64,000 nt of DNA from Duganella sp. BJB476 (lineage in GTDB: Bacteria > Pseudomonadota > Gammaproteobacteria > Burkholderiales > Burkholderiaceae_D): assembly GCF_003416895.1 (NCBI RefSeq), contig NZ_QVIO01000002.1, positions 761,811-825,810 on the forward strand. The letters are read 5' to 3'. This document shows, one piece after another, positions 43,719 to 52,465 of this stretch. Every line of letters starts with the position of its first letter. The stretch's first letter is position 1. The notes under the pieces are model-generated. The model was not told the origin of the DNA. It did no database searches and was given only the letters and a program-made list of their open reading frames with translations. The translations under genes were made by a program, and so were the position numbers.

Positions 43719-44477
43719 ATGATCGAGGCAGCAGGGCTTAAAAAAGACTTCAAAGCGACCGCCAAAGGCGCCAAGGGACAAACGGTACAGGCAGTTAAAT
43801 CGGTATCTTTTACTTGCCGGCCCGGCCAGGTATTGGGCCTGATCGGTCCCAACGGCGCCGGCAAGACCACCACCCTGCGCATGCTGTCCAGCGCGATCGC
43901 GCCGACCGACGGCGAAGTGCGGGTGCAGGGCGTTCGCCTGACGCAGGAACACATGGCGGCGCGGCGCCAGATCGGCTTCCTGTCCGGCCACACGGGCTTA
44001 TATCTGCGCCTATCCGTGCGTGAAAACATTGAATATTTCGGCCGCGCATATGGTCTGCGCGGAGCCGCGCTGACTGCCCGGACGTCGGAATTGATCGAAC
44101 AGTTTGGCCTGCAAAAATATGCCGATCAACAGGTTGACAAGCTGTCATTCGGGAACAAGCAACGCGCCGCGATTGCCCGCACCGTGGTGCACACGCCGGC
44201 CATCCTGATCCTCGACGAACCGACCACGGGACTCGATATCCTCGGCGCCAAACTGGTGAATGATTTCGTGCTCGAATATAAGCGCAGCGGCGCGGCGGTG
44301 ATCTTCTCCACGCATCATATGCACGAAGTTGAAGAGCTGTGCGACGAGGTTTGCATCATCAACAACGGCGTGAGTGTTTACCAAGGCGGGTTGCCAGCTT
44401 TACTGAGCGACACTGCCACCAGCTCGCTGCACGGCGCCTATCTGCACACCATCACCAATACCCAAATTTCAGCGTAA
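43719..44477 (+). CDS. natA: ABC transporter ATPase, NatA type
   Basis: A 252-residue ATP-binding subunit: Walker A GPNGAGKTTTLRML, signature region LSFGNKQRAAIARTV (a variant of LSGGQ), Walker B ILILDEPTTGLD, switch histidine in STHHMHEVEE. This set is typical of NatA-like sodium or drug extrusion ATPases. The permease follows 12 bases downstream. Upstream is an AT-rich stretch with TATAAT at 43661-43666, a likely -10 element. Confidence 0.92.
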   Translation: MIEAAGLKKDFKATAKGAKGQTVQAVKSVSFTCRPGQVLGLIGPNGAGKTTTLRMLSSAIAPTDGEVRVQGVRLTQEHMAARRQIGFLSGHTGLYLRLSVRENIEYFGRAYGLRGAALTARTSELIEQFGLQKYADQQVDKLSFGNKQRAAIARTVVHTPAILILDEPTTGLDILGAKLVNDFVLEYKRSGAAVIFSTHHMHEVEELCDEVCIINNGVSVYQGGLPALLSDTATSSLHGAYLHTITNTQISA

Positions 44478-44489
44478 AGGCCTCCTTCG

Positions 44490-45689
44490 ATGTGGAATGT
44501 ATTTTATAAAGAATTGCTGGAGGTCCTGCGTGACAAGCGCACGCTGATTTTCATGCTGGTCATGCCGGCCGTGATTTTCCCGGTGCTCATCTTCGGCTAC
44601 GCGAAATTGGCCTCGAACAAAGCCCAGCAAGAGGGTACGCGCGAGTTGCGCTATGCCTTGGTGGCGTCCGACGGGGCGCCCTTGCTGCGCGCGGTACTGG
44701 AAGCAACGCCGCTGCTTAAGGCCATCCCGGCCGGGTCGAAAGAGGCGGCGGAGGCCGCAATCCGTGCCAACCAGATCGATTTTGCGCTGGTCTTCGGCGA
44801 CGGCGGCGAGCGCGCGATCCTCACCGGCCAACAGAAACAATTGTCGCTGGTGTATAACACCGCGACCGTGTTCGATAGCGTCGGCAAGCGCGTCAAGCCC
44901 TTGTTGGCCGTGGCCTATACCGACAAACTGCGCGGTGAGCGGCTGTCCGTCCTCGGGGTGCAGCAGAACGTCGCCGCCTCGCTGAACACGCCATTTGTGC
45001 TGAGCGTATCCAGTACCGCTAGCGACCGCCAAGAACAAGGCGAGAAGATCGGCGCGTTGATCCCCTACTTTTTGTTCATGATGGGACTGATGTCGTCGAT
45101 TGCCGTGTCCATCGACATGGGAGCCGGCGAAAAAGAACGCGGCACGCTGGAATCACTGTTGCTGTTGCCGATTTCGCGTTCGACCCTGGTTGTGGCCAAG
45201 TTCCTGGTCATACTCTGCGCCGCAGTGATTTCCGGCGGCATCGGCATTACCTCGATGGGCCTTTGTGCCATGCACCTGCTTGGGCAGGATGCGGGGGAGT
45301 TGCAAGCCATCACCCGATACATCCATACCCCTGAACTGCTCATGCTGGGTTTGCTGATCCTGCCGGCCTATGCCATGGTATCGGCGTTGCTGCTGTCCAT
45401 TTCCTTCTTTGCCCGTAGCCACAAGGAAGCGGCCAGCTATTCGCAACAAATGATGATCGTCGTCCTGTTGCCGATTATGGCCTCCATGCTGCCAGGGATG
45501 AAGCTGGGCGACGGTTGGTCGCTGGTACCGATCATCAATACCGCGCTCGCGATCAAGGAAGTCGTCAAGGGGACGATCGCGATGGCGGACTACATCAGCG
45601 TATTTGCTTCGACCGCGGTGGTCTCGTGCCTGCTTCTTTCGCTGTGCGTCTATTGGTGCAAGCGAGAAGAAGTACTCTTCCGTTCGTAA
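44490..45689 (+). CDS. natB: ABC transporter permease, NatB type
   Basis: A 399-residue ABC-2 permease: helix near the N-terminus (about 20-40, TLIFMLVMPAVIFPVLIFGY), a large extracytoplasmic loop (about 45-185), and five or six C-terminal helices with GAGEKERGTLESLLLLPISRSTLVVAKF, the typical ABC-2/NatB signature. Pairs with the ATPase at 43719. The pair may export sodium, a peptide or an antibiotic; the substrate cannot be told. Confidence 0.92.
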   Translation: MWNVFYKELLEVLRDKRTLIFMLVMPAVIFPVLIFGYAKLASNKAQQEGTRELRYALVASDGAPLLRAVLEATPLLKAIPAGSKEAAEAAIRANQIDFALVFGDGGERAILTGQQKQLSLVYNTATVFDSVGKRVKPLLAVAYTDKLRGERLSVLGVQQNVAASLNTPFVLSVSSTASDRQEQGEKIGALIPYFLFMMGLMSSIAVSIDMGAGEKERGTLESLLLLPISRSTLVVAKFLVILCAAVISGGIGITSMGLCAMHLLGQDAGELQAITRYIHTPELLMLGLLILPAYAMVSALLLSISFFARSHKEAASYSQQMMIVVLLPIMASMLPGMKLGDGWSLVPIINTALAIKEVVKGTIAMADYISVFASTAVVSCLLLSLCVYWCKREEVLFRS

Positions 45690-45705
45690 CGCCACGAGCG
45701 TTATG

Positions 45706-45738
45706 CGGCTGACGCAAATTGTCAGCCGCCACCTGACA
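45706..45738. promoter_or_regulatory. Three alternating CTGAC/GTCAG half-sites upstream of a sigma-54 promoter
   Basis: GCGGCTGAC / GTCAGCCGC (45706-45714, 45722-45730) is a perfect 9-bp inverted repeat. A third half-site CTGAC lies at 45734-45738, so half-sites alternate every 12 bases. The centre is about 107 bases before the start expected from the sigma-54 promoter at 45799, a usual place for an enhancer-binding protein. It could alternatively be the natB terminator hairpin; the T run starts 9 bases after the stem. Confidence 0.5.
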
Positions 45739-45798
45739 TTTTTTGTCCACCACTGGCAAATTTTGTCGCCCCCCATCCCAAATCAAGCACTTAGCGAC

Positions 45799-45815
45799 TG
45801 GCACAGATGTTGCCA
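45799..45815 (+). promoter_or_regulatory. Sigma-54 (-24/-12) promoter for DUF1800-DUF1501
   Basis: TGGCAC at 45799-45804, five bases, TTGC at 45810-45813; GG and GC are 10 bases apart, an exact RpoN consensus. Expected start near 45825, leaving a 32-base leader with GGGAG before the ATG at 45857. The element is also a 6-bp dyad, CTGGCA / TGCCAG. Confidence 0.85.
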
Positions 45816-45856
45816 GTTGACTCCCGTCGTCTGAAAAAAAACAATGGGAGAAGTCG

Positions 45857-47770
45857 ATGTCATTTTTACCAACACGTATCTGGCCTGTGGCCTGCCTGCT
45901 GAGCCTGAGCGGCTCGGTGTGGGCCGCCACCGCCACAGTGGAGAGCACCGCCAGGGGTCCTGTCGCACTGGGCAGCAAAGTCTGGTTCCTCGGCAAGGTC
46001 GATGGCCAGGGCGTCTACATGAACTTCGCCGTCAACGGCGTCCCCGGCGGCAATGCCACCTATGGCAAGCTGAATTCGCAAAATGGCGAATACATCGCGC
46101 CATCGGTGCTGCCGTCCAACGTGGTCATCACGATCACCGGCACCACCACCAAGGATGCCAAGCTGGGCGCCAACCTGTCCGCCAGCACCACGCTGACCTT
46201 GAAGAAGGCGGCCACGCCGACGCCAACCCCGACGCCCTCGCCCACACCTGAACCGACGCCGAGCCCAACGCCTACGCCCGCCCCGACGCCGACGCCAACA
46301 CCAGCCCCCGCGCCAGTCCCGCCGCCGATCGGCCAGCAGCCCGCGCCGGACGCCGCCAAAATCAGCGCCGTGCGCCTGCTTGAGCAAGCCACCTTCGGCG
46401 CCACGCCTGCCGACGTGGCCGCGATCAAGGCCAACGGCCAGGCCGCCTGGCTCAAGCAGCAATTCGCCCTGCCGGCCAGCGCCGTTCCCGTCACCACCGA
46501 CATGAAGCTGCTGCAAAACACCTGGTACAAAAACATGGCCACCGGTCCGGACCAGCTGCGCCAGCGCATGATCTTCGCGCTGTCCCAACTGTTCGTCATC
46601 TCCGCCGACAAGAACCCCTACGCCAATGAAATCCAGCCCTGGCTGACCACCATCTCCAACAACGCCTTCGGCAACTTCAACACGCTGCTGCGCGAGATGA
46701 CGCTCAACCCTTCGATGGGAAAATACCTCGACCTCGGCAACAGCATCACGCCGTCGCCGAACGAAAACTACGCCCGCGAAGTGATGCAGCTGTTCACACT
46801 GGGCCCGGTCCTGCTAAACCAGGATGGCAGCGTGCAGACCGACCGCAACGGCGATCCCATCCCCACCTACGACCAAGCCCGCATCAGCGACTTCGCGCGC
46901 GCCCTGAGCGGCTGGACCTATGCCGGCAGCAGCGCCACCGGCATCAACTGGGAAAGCTTCACCGGCCCGCTGCAACCACGCGACAAGTTCCACGACAAAG
47001 GCAGCAAGACGCTGCTGCTGGGCGCCGTGCTGCCGGCCGGCCAGACCGCAGTGCAGGACATGGATGGCGTGATGCAGAACCTGTTCCAGCACCCCAACCT
47101 GCCGCCCTTCATCGCCACCCGTTTGATACGCGCCTTCGTCACCAGCAACCCCAGCCCGGCCTACATCACCCGCGTGGCCGACGTGTTCGCCTACGGCGCA
47201 GCCGGACGCGGCGACCTGCAAGCCACGCTGACCGCCGTACTGACCGATCCCGAAGCGCGCCAGGACCAGCCTGGCGCCACGCAAGGCCACCTGAAGGACC
47301 CGATGCTGCAATCGATCGGCCTGTTCCGCACGCTGGGCGCCAGCGTCACCGATCCGACCAACCTGTTCTGGGACTACTTCCTGCTGGGCCAGAAGATCAC
47401 CGCCGCGCCAAGCGTGTTCAACTTCTACTCGCCGATGACGCGCCTGCCCGGCTCGCCGCAATACTACGGTCCCGAGTTCCAGCTGTACGCGCCCAGCCTG
47501 GCCGTGGCGCGCGCCAACTTCCTGTACAAGTTCATCTCCGGCGAATACAAGAGCATGGTCAACGTCGACATCACGCCGTTCGTCAGCGTGGCCGGCAACG
47601 CCACCACGCTGATCAACCTGGTCGACGCCACCTTGCTGGCGGGCCGCATGTCGGCCACCGCGCGGCAGGCGATCGGCACGGCCGTCAACGCCTCCACCGA
47701 CCCGCGCCAGCGCGCCATCAGCGCGCTCTACCTGGCCGCCATCAGCGCCGAATTCGCCGTCGCACAATAA
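45857..47770 (+). CDS. DUF1800 secreted protein with Pro/Thr-rich linker
   Basis: A 637-residue exported protein. Signal peptide about 1-23 (ending SVWAA); an N-terminal beta domain (about 26-117); a proline/threonine linker of repeated TP pairs (about 119-158); then the DUF1800 domain (about 168-637), with LLEQATFGATPADVAAI, MGKYLDLG, NENYAREVMQLFTLGP and FARALSGWTY. Family function is unknown; these proteins are almost always next to a DUF1501 gene, as here. The sigma-54 promoter at 45799 precedes it. The linker and N-terminal domain suggest cell-surface or extracellular placement. Confidence 0.93.
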   Translation: MSFLPTRIWPVACLLSLSGSVWAATATVESTARGPVALGSKVWFLGKVDGQGVYMNFAVNGVPGGNATYGKLNSQNGEYIAPSVLPSNVVITITGTTTKDAKLGANLSASTTLTLKKAATPTPTPTPSPTPEPTPSPTPTPAPTPTPTPAPAPVPPPIGQQPAPDAAKISAVRLLEQATFGATPADVAAIKANGQAAWLKQQFALPASAVPVTTDMKLLQNTWYKNMATGPDQLRQRMIFALSQLFVISADKNPYANEIQPWLTTISNNAFGNFNTLLREMTLNPSMGKYLDLGNSITPSPNENYAREVMQLFTLGPVLLNQDGSVQTDRNGDPIPTYDQARISDFARALSGWTYAGSSATGINWESFTGPLQPRDKFHDKGSKTLLLGAVLPAGQTAVQDMDGVMQNLFQHPNLPPFIATRLIRAFVTSNPSPAYITRVADVFAYGAAGRGDLQATLTAVLTDPEARQDQPGATQGHLKDPMLQSIGLFRTLGASVTDPTNLFWDYFLLGQKITAAPSVFNFYSPMTRLPGSPQYYGPEFQLYAPSLAVARANFLYKFISGEYKSMVNVDITPFVSVAGNATTLINLVDATLLAGRMSATARQAIGTAVNASTDPRQRAISALYLAAISAEFAVAQ

Positions 47771-47780
47771 GGACACGACC

Positions 47781-49163
47781 ATGAACCAGCACTCAAACTC
47801 CCGCCGCCGCTTCCTCGGCGCCAGCGCGCAGACCGGCTTGATGGGCGCGCTCTCCGCGTTGGGCCTGACCGGTGTCGCCACGCCGGCCAGCGCCGCCGTC
47901 ACCGACTACAAGGCATTGGTCTGCCTCTACATGTTCGGCGGTAACGACGGCAACAATATGATCGTGCCGCTCGACAGCACCCGCTACGCGCAATACAACG
48001 CCATCCGCGGCAGCCACGGCCTGGCCTTGTCGAACGCGGCCAACACGCTGCTGGCCGCGCGCAGCGCCACCGTGCAAGCGACGACGAGTCCGGTGACGCA
48101 GCCGTTCGGCTTCCACTACGGCATGCCGGAACTGGACACGCTGTACGGACAAGGCCTGGTGGCCGCCATCCTCAACGTCGGCAATCTGCGCCAGCCGCTG
48201 AGCAAGTCGCAGTACCTGGCCGGCACGGGCGTGCCGTCGCAGCTGTTCTCGCATCCCGACCAGACCATCCAGAACCAGGCCGGCACGCCCTCCTCCGCCG
48301 CCACCGGCTGGGGTGGACGCCTGCTCGACGTGCTCGGCACCGGCGGCCACCTGGACGCGATCGCGGTCGGCGCCGGCGGCCTGTTTGTCGAAGGCGCCAG
48401 CACCCACGGCAATCTGCTGCCGGGCGACGGCCAGCTCGATCTGGCCGGCATGAATTTCTGGCCGCAGAAGGAAGCCGATGCGCGGCGCGCGGCGCTGGTG
48501 CAAATCCTGTCGGCGCAAAATCCCAACCTGATCGCCGGCGCCGCCAACCAGGCGCTGCTGAACGGCATGGATCTGGTGACCGATCTGAAGAACGCCAATT
48601 CCGGCACGCCGCTGTCCACTGTATTCCCCGGCACCTCGCTGGGCCAGCAGTTGAAGACCGTCGCGCAGCTGATCCGCATCCGCTCGCAGCAAGGACCGGG
48701 GCGGCAGGTGTATTTCGTTTCGCAGGGCGGCTTCGACACCCACGGCGGCCAGGCCTACCAGCAATTCGACATGCTGCGCCAGGTATCGCAGGCGTTGGCC
48801 GCGTTCCAGCTGGCGCTGGCGGAGATCCACGCCGCGCAGCAGGTGACCAGCTTCACGATGTCCGAGTTCGGCCGCACCCTGCAGCCCAACAGCGGCGGCA
48901 CCGACCATGCCTGGGGCAATCACCACCTGGTGGTCGGCGCGGCGGTCAAAGGCGGGCTGTACGGCCAGTTCCCCGACTTCACGCTGGGCGGCAAGGACGA
49001 CGCCACCGGACGCGGCGCCTGGATACCGCAGTTCTCCAACCAGCAATACGGCGCCACACTGGGCCGCTGGTTCGGCGCCGACGCCGACATGCTGCAGAAC
49101 CAGGTTTTCAAGAACGAATTGGCAAGCTTCCCGCAGGCGGACCTGGGTTTCATGCTGACTTGA
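47781..49163 (+). CDS. DUF1501 Tat-exported protein
   Basis: A 460-residue protein. The twin-arginine signal is a perfect SRRRFLG (residues 7-13) followed by a hydrophobic stretch ending ASA, so it is exported folded, probably with a bound cofactor or metal. The DUF1501 domain has LYMFGGNDGNNMIVPLD, GFHYGMPELDTLY, VYFVSQGGFDTHGGQAYQ and TMSEFGRTLQPNSGGTDHAWGNHHLVVG, resembling the sulfatase/phosphatase fold active-site pattern with DTHG and DHAWG. It starts 10 bases after the DUF1800 gene, with AAGGA. Confidence 0.94.
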   Translation: MNQHSNSRRRFLGASAQTGLMGALSALGLTGVATPASAAVTDYKALVCLYMFGGNDGNNMIVPLDSTRYAQYNAIRGSHGLALSNAANTLLAARSATVQATTSPVTQPFGFHYGMPELDTLYGQGLVAAILNVGNLRQPLSKSQYLAGTGVPSQLFSHPDQTIQNQAGTPSSAATGWGGRLLDVLGTGGHLDAIAVGAGGLFVEGASTHGNLLPGDGQLDLAGMNFWPQKEADARRAALVQILSAQNPNLIAGAANQALLNGMDLVTDLKNANSGTPLSTVFPGTSLGQQLKTVAQLIRIRSQQGPGRQVYFVSQGGFDTHGGQAYQQFDMLRQVSQALAAFQLALAEIHAAQQVTSFTMSEFGRTLQPNSGGTDHAWGNHHLVVGAAVKGGLYGQFPDFTLGGKDDATGRGAWIPQFSNQQYGATLGRWFGADADMLQNQVFKNELASFPQADLGFMLT

Positions 49164-49306
49164 CGCCACAATCTGTCGCGTATTTTTAACACTCCTGCCC
49201 GGTGCAAAAACTTCGTTCCCGTCAGCAAAACAACCCTGCTATAGTGAATTAGTGCTATCAATCAGGGAGTTGCATGTCGTCGACGCGCGCCGGCTGGAGG
49301 GATGTA

Positions 49307-50038
49307 ATGAAATACCTGCTTTGCTGCCTCGTCCTGGCCTGCGGTCTGGCCTCGGCCTCGGCCGAAACCATTACCCTTGGCGCGGAAGACGACTGGGCGC
49401 CGTATTCGTCGGCGGTGGAGCGCAGCGCACGCGGCTTCGCGGTCGACGTGATCCGCGAGGCGTTTGCCGCCGTCGGCGTCACCGTCAACTTCGAAGTGCT
49501 GCCCTACGCCCGCTGCCTGGACGACACCAAGCGCGGCCGCCTGGTCGGCTGCTTCGACGCAGTGCCCAACGCCATGATAGGCGGCAGCTTCCTGTGGCAC
49601 AAGCATCCGCTGTTCACCACCCACATGAACGTCTACGCGCTGAGCGACTCACCGGAAAGCGGCTTGACCGCCCATCAGCTGGAAGGCAAGACCGTGGGCG
49701 TCGAGCGCGGCTACGAATATGGCGACGAGTTCGACCTGAACACCAAAATCGTGCGCCGCATCGTCGACAAGAACGTGCAGGGATTCCGGATGCTGCTGGC
49801 CAAGCGCATTCAATACATGGCGGCCGAGGAACGCATCGCGAAAGCCCTGTTCATCAAGGAGGCGGCGGAATTCGGCGGCAAGTTCAAGCTGGTGGGCACG
49901 GTCGCCACACCCGGCCTGTTCATCGCCTTCAGCAAGGCGGGGCCGGACGGCGCCAAATATCTCGCTCAATTCAACCGCGGTTACACCATCATTCGGGACA
50001 ATGGCCGCTACAAGGCGATTGAGGCCATCTGGTTTTAA
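49307..50038 (+). CDS. Periplasmic solute-binding protein, amino-acid family, next to a kinase
   Basis: A 243-residue SBP family-3 protein. The start at 49307 has GGAGG 5 bases upstream and opens the signal peptide (LLCCLVLACGLASASA); an ATG at 49274 would add a non-signal tail. Lobe motifs: LGAEDDWAPYSSAVE, GFAVDVIREAFAAVGVTVNF, GCFDAVPNAM. No ABC components follow; the histidine kinase gene starts 18 bases after the stop, so it may present a ligand to that kinase. Confidence 0.87.
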   Translation: MKYLLCCLVLACGLASASAETITLGAEDDWAPYSSAVERSARGFAVDVIREAFAAVGVTVNFEVLPYARCLDDTKRGRLVGCFDAVPNAMIGGSFLWHKHPLFTTHMNVYALSDSPESGLTAHQLEGKTVGVERGYEYGDEFDLNTKIVRRIVDKNVQGFRMLLAKRIQYMAAEERIAKALFIKEAAEFGGKFKLVGTVATPGLFIAFSKAGPDGAKYLAQFNRGYTIIRDNGRYKAIEAIWF

Positions 50039-50056
50039 TGCGCCAACGGAGGCCAT

Positions 50057-51817
50057 GTGCAAGCGGTACCAGCCAAGCTCGGTCTACAGTCGCCTTCGGG
50101 TAAGGACGGCGGTCCGCCCGCCGCACCGCTGCTGTCCGGCGACTCCATCGCCGCGCGCCTGCTGCGGATTATTTTTTTCTGCTACTTCATCGTGACCGTG
50201 GTGGTCACGCTGGTGCAGCTGGCGGCCGAATACAAGCACACCAAGGAACGCCTGGTGCTGGAGATCCGCGCGATGCAGCAAACCTTCGGTCCCGGCATCG
50301 CCGACGCCATGTGGCGCTTCAATGACGACATCCTGCGCGGCATCCTGACCGGCATGAGCGAGCTGCCGGTGGTGGCCGGCATCAAGGTGGCCGACGATCA
50401 CGGCAAGCTGGTGCGCGCCGTCGGCACCGTGCTCGACCAAGGCGTCAAGGTGCACGCCGAGGCCGATGGCCATCTGAAGCCGGAGCCGGCCAGTGTAGGC
50501 TTGTTTGCGGAGATCTTCAGCCAGGACTTCCCCATCGTCTACAACGACGAGAACGGCCAGTCGCGCGTGATCGGCACCTGGACCGTGTATTCGAACCAGC
50601 GCATCATCGTCAAGCAGGTCGAGTACGGCTTTTTCCTCATCCTGGTCAACTCGGTCATCAAGACGTGTGCTTTGTGGTTTATCTTCCTGTTTGTGGTGCG
50701 GCGCTACCTGGGCCAGCCGCTGCGCCAGCTGAGCCAATTCGTCGGCCAGCTGAACATCGACAACCTGGGCGACCGCGTGTTCGTGCTGAACGACCGTGGC
50801 CACCACGAGCTGCATCTGCTGACCAACAAGCTCAACGAAATGATCGCCAACATCAAGGCTTCGGTGGCGGAGAATGAACAGCTGTACCGCCAACTGCAAG
50901 TGGAGCAGACCGCCACCCGCCAGCTCAACGAATCACTGGAACGGCGCGTGGCCGAACGCACTGCCGACCTGGTCACGGCCAACAAGGACCTGGCCCGGGC
51001 CATCGACACCTTGCGGATCGCGCAGGAGGAATTGGTCAACAGCGAAAAACTGGCGGCGCTGGGGTCGCTGGTGGCGGGTGTCGCGCATGAGCTGAATACG
51101 CCGATCGGCAATGGCCTGCTGGCGGCCACGGTGCTGACCGACAAAACGCGCCAGTTCGCCAGCGACTACGCCACCGGCCTGACACGCCGCACCACCGAAG
51201 CCTACATCAGCGACATGACCCAGATCACCGAGCTGGTGGTGCGCAACATCGCCCGCTCGGCCGACCTGGTGACCAGCTTCAAGCAGGTCGCGGTCGACCA
51301 GACCAGCTCGCAGCGGCGTCACTTCCAACTGGCGGAGGTGGTCGCGGAAAACATCAAGGCGCTGCTGCCGACGATTAACAAGACCGCCTACGTCATTGAG
51401 CAGGCCGTGCCGGAAGCGCTGGCGATGGACAGCTATCCGGGGCCGATCGGCCAGGTGCTGATCAACCTGATCAACAACGCCATCGTGCACGGCTTTGCGG
51501 GACGCAGCAAGGGCACCATCACGATCGCCGCCAGCGCGGCCGAGGATGGGTGGCTGGAATTGCGCGTCAGCGATGACGGCGTTGGCATTGCGGCGGAACA
51601 CCTGGGCCGTATCTACGATCCCTTCTTCACCACCAAGCTGGGCGCGGGCAGTTCAGGGCTGGGGCTCAACATCAGCCACAACATCGTGACCGGCCTGCTG
51701 GGCGGGAAAATCCGCGCCACCAGCCAGGTCGGCGGCGGCACCACCTTCGCACTGCACCTGCCGCTGATGGCCCCGCGCCATGACGAACTGCCTGCCGCCG
51801 TGGAAGCCTGGAATTAG
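50057..51817 (+). CDS. Membrane sensor histidine kinase with HAMP domain
   Basis: A 586-residue kinase: helix at about 35-57, periplasmic sensor (about 58-190), second helix (191-214), HAMP-like segment (about 215-268), a coiled coil (about 275-325), and the phospho-accepting helix with GVAHELNTPIGN (His344). The ATPase domain has NLINNAIVHGF, VSDDGVGIAAEHLGRIYDPFFTTK and GSSGLGLNISHNIV. The start is a GTG with GGAGG 4 bases away; an ATG two bases earlier is out of frame. No response regulator is adjacent. It shares its H-box with the kinase at 57894, which marks them as one family. Confidence 0.93.
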   Translation: MQAVPAKLGLQSPSGKDGGPPAAPLLSGDSIAARLLRIIFFCYFIVTVVVTLVQLAAEYKHTKERLVLEIRAMQQTFGPGIADAMWRFNDDILRGILTGMSELPVVAGIKVADDHGKLVRAVGTVLDQGVKVHAEADGHLKPEPASVGLFAEIFSQDFPIVYNDENGQSRVIGTWTVYSNQRIIVKQVEYGFFLILVNSVIKTCALWFIFLFVVRRYLGQPLRQLSQFVGQLNIDNLGDRVFVLNDRGHHELHLLTNKLNEMIANIKASVAENEQLYRQLQVEQTATRQLNESLERRVAERTADLVTANKDLARAIDTLRIAQEELVNSEKLAALGSLVAGVAHELNTPIGNGLLAATVLTDKTRQFASDYATGLTRRTTEAYISDMTQITELVVRNIARSADLVTSFKQVAVDQTSSQRRHFQLAEVVAENIKALLPTINKTAYVIEQAVPEALAMDSYPGPIGQVLINLINNAIVHGFAGRSKGTITIAASAAEDGWLELRVSDDGVGIAAEHLGRIYDPFFTTKLGAGSSGLGLNISHNIVTGLLGGKIRATSQVGGGTTFALHLPLMAPRHDELPAAVEAWN

Positions 51818-52455
51818 TTGGCGCTAGCCGGGCTGCGCAGCCGGGCGATTCCTTTGACCAGGGTTCCCAGCCCGACAAACAGGACCAGCAGTCCGACCGC
51901 GTTCAACAAGGTCCGGCCGTAGCCGATGCTGGCGGCGTCAATGAAATGATAGGGATACAGGCCGATCAACTCGCCCCGCAGCAGGACGTAGGCAAAATAA
52001 ACCGCCGGATAGGCGCTCCAGGCCAAAGTCCCCAGCGTTGAAATGGGCTGCTGCGGCACGCGCCAGATCCAGTAAGCGAGCAACATCAGCGGCACGACAT
52101 AGTGCAGCGTCATGTCGGCCACCCACTGCCAGCCCTGCGGGCTCCAGAGATGCTGCAGCAGGATATGGTAGGCGATGCAGACAAACATGATGGCCGTCGT
52201 GGCGCACCCCAGCTTGGCGTCCGTGGCAAACCAGCGCGCCACCCGCGTGCCGCCGCAGACCAGCGGCAGTGTCACCACCAGGCCGACGAAGATGTTGGTC
52301 AAGATCGTGAAGAAGCCAAAGTAGAGCACCAGGCCATCGACAATGGACTCGCTTGCGCCCAGATAGCCGTTCAAGCGCAGCAGAAGGCCGAACCACGTTA
52401 CCGCCGCGATCACGGTCAGCGCGATACGGTCGCGGGGGATAGATTTTGTTGTCAT
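51814..52455 (-). CDS. Pr6Pr family membrane protein
   Basis: A membrane protein of about 213 residues with six helices. Family marks are LVLYFGFFTILTNIFVGLVVTLPL, TLHYVVPLMLLAYWI, and AWSAYPAVYFAYVLLRG with GLYPYHFIDAASIGY. Related to the AIG1/FAR-17a group, whose hydrolases act on fatty-acid esters of hydroxy fatty acids; activity here is not proven. ATG 52455 is preferred; it lies 10 bases after the stop of the upstream gene. It converges with the kinase and overlaps its end by 4 bases. Confidence 0.85.
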   Translation of the reverse strand: MTTKSIPRDRIALTVIAAVTWFGLLLRLNGYLGASESIVDGLVLYFGFFTILTNIFVGLVVTLPLVCGGTRVARWFATDAKLGCATTAIMFVCIAYHILLQHLWSPQGWQWVADMTLHYVVPLMLLAYWIWRVPQQPISTLGTLAWSAYPAVYFAYVLLRGELIGLYPYHFIDAASIGYGRTLLNAVGLLVLFVGLGTLVKGIARLRSPASAN

Positions 52456-52465
52456 AGTCACTCGC

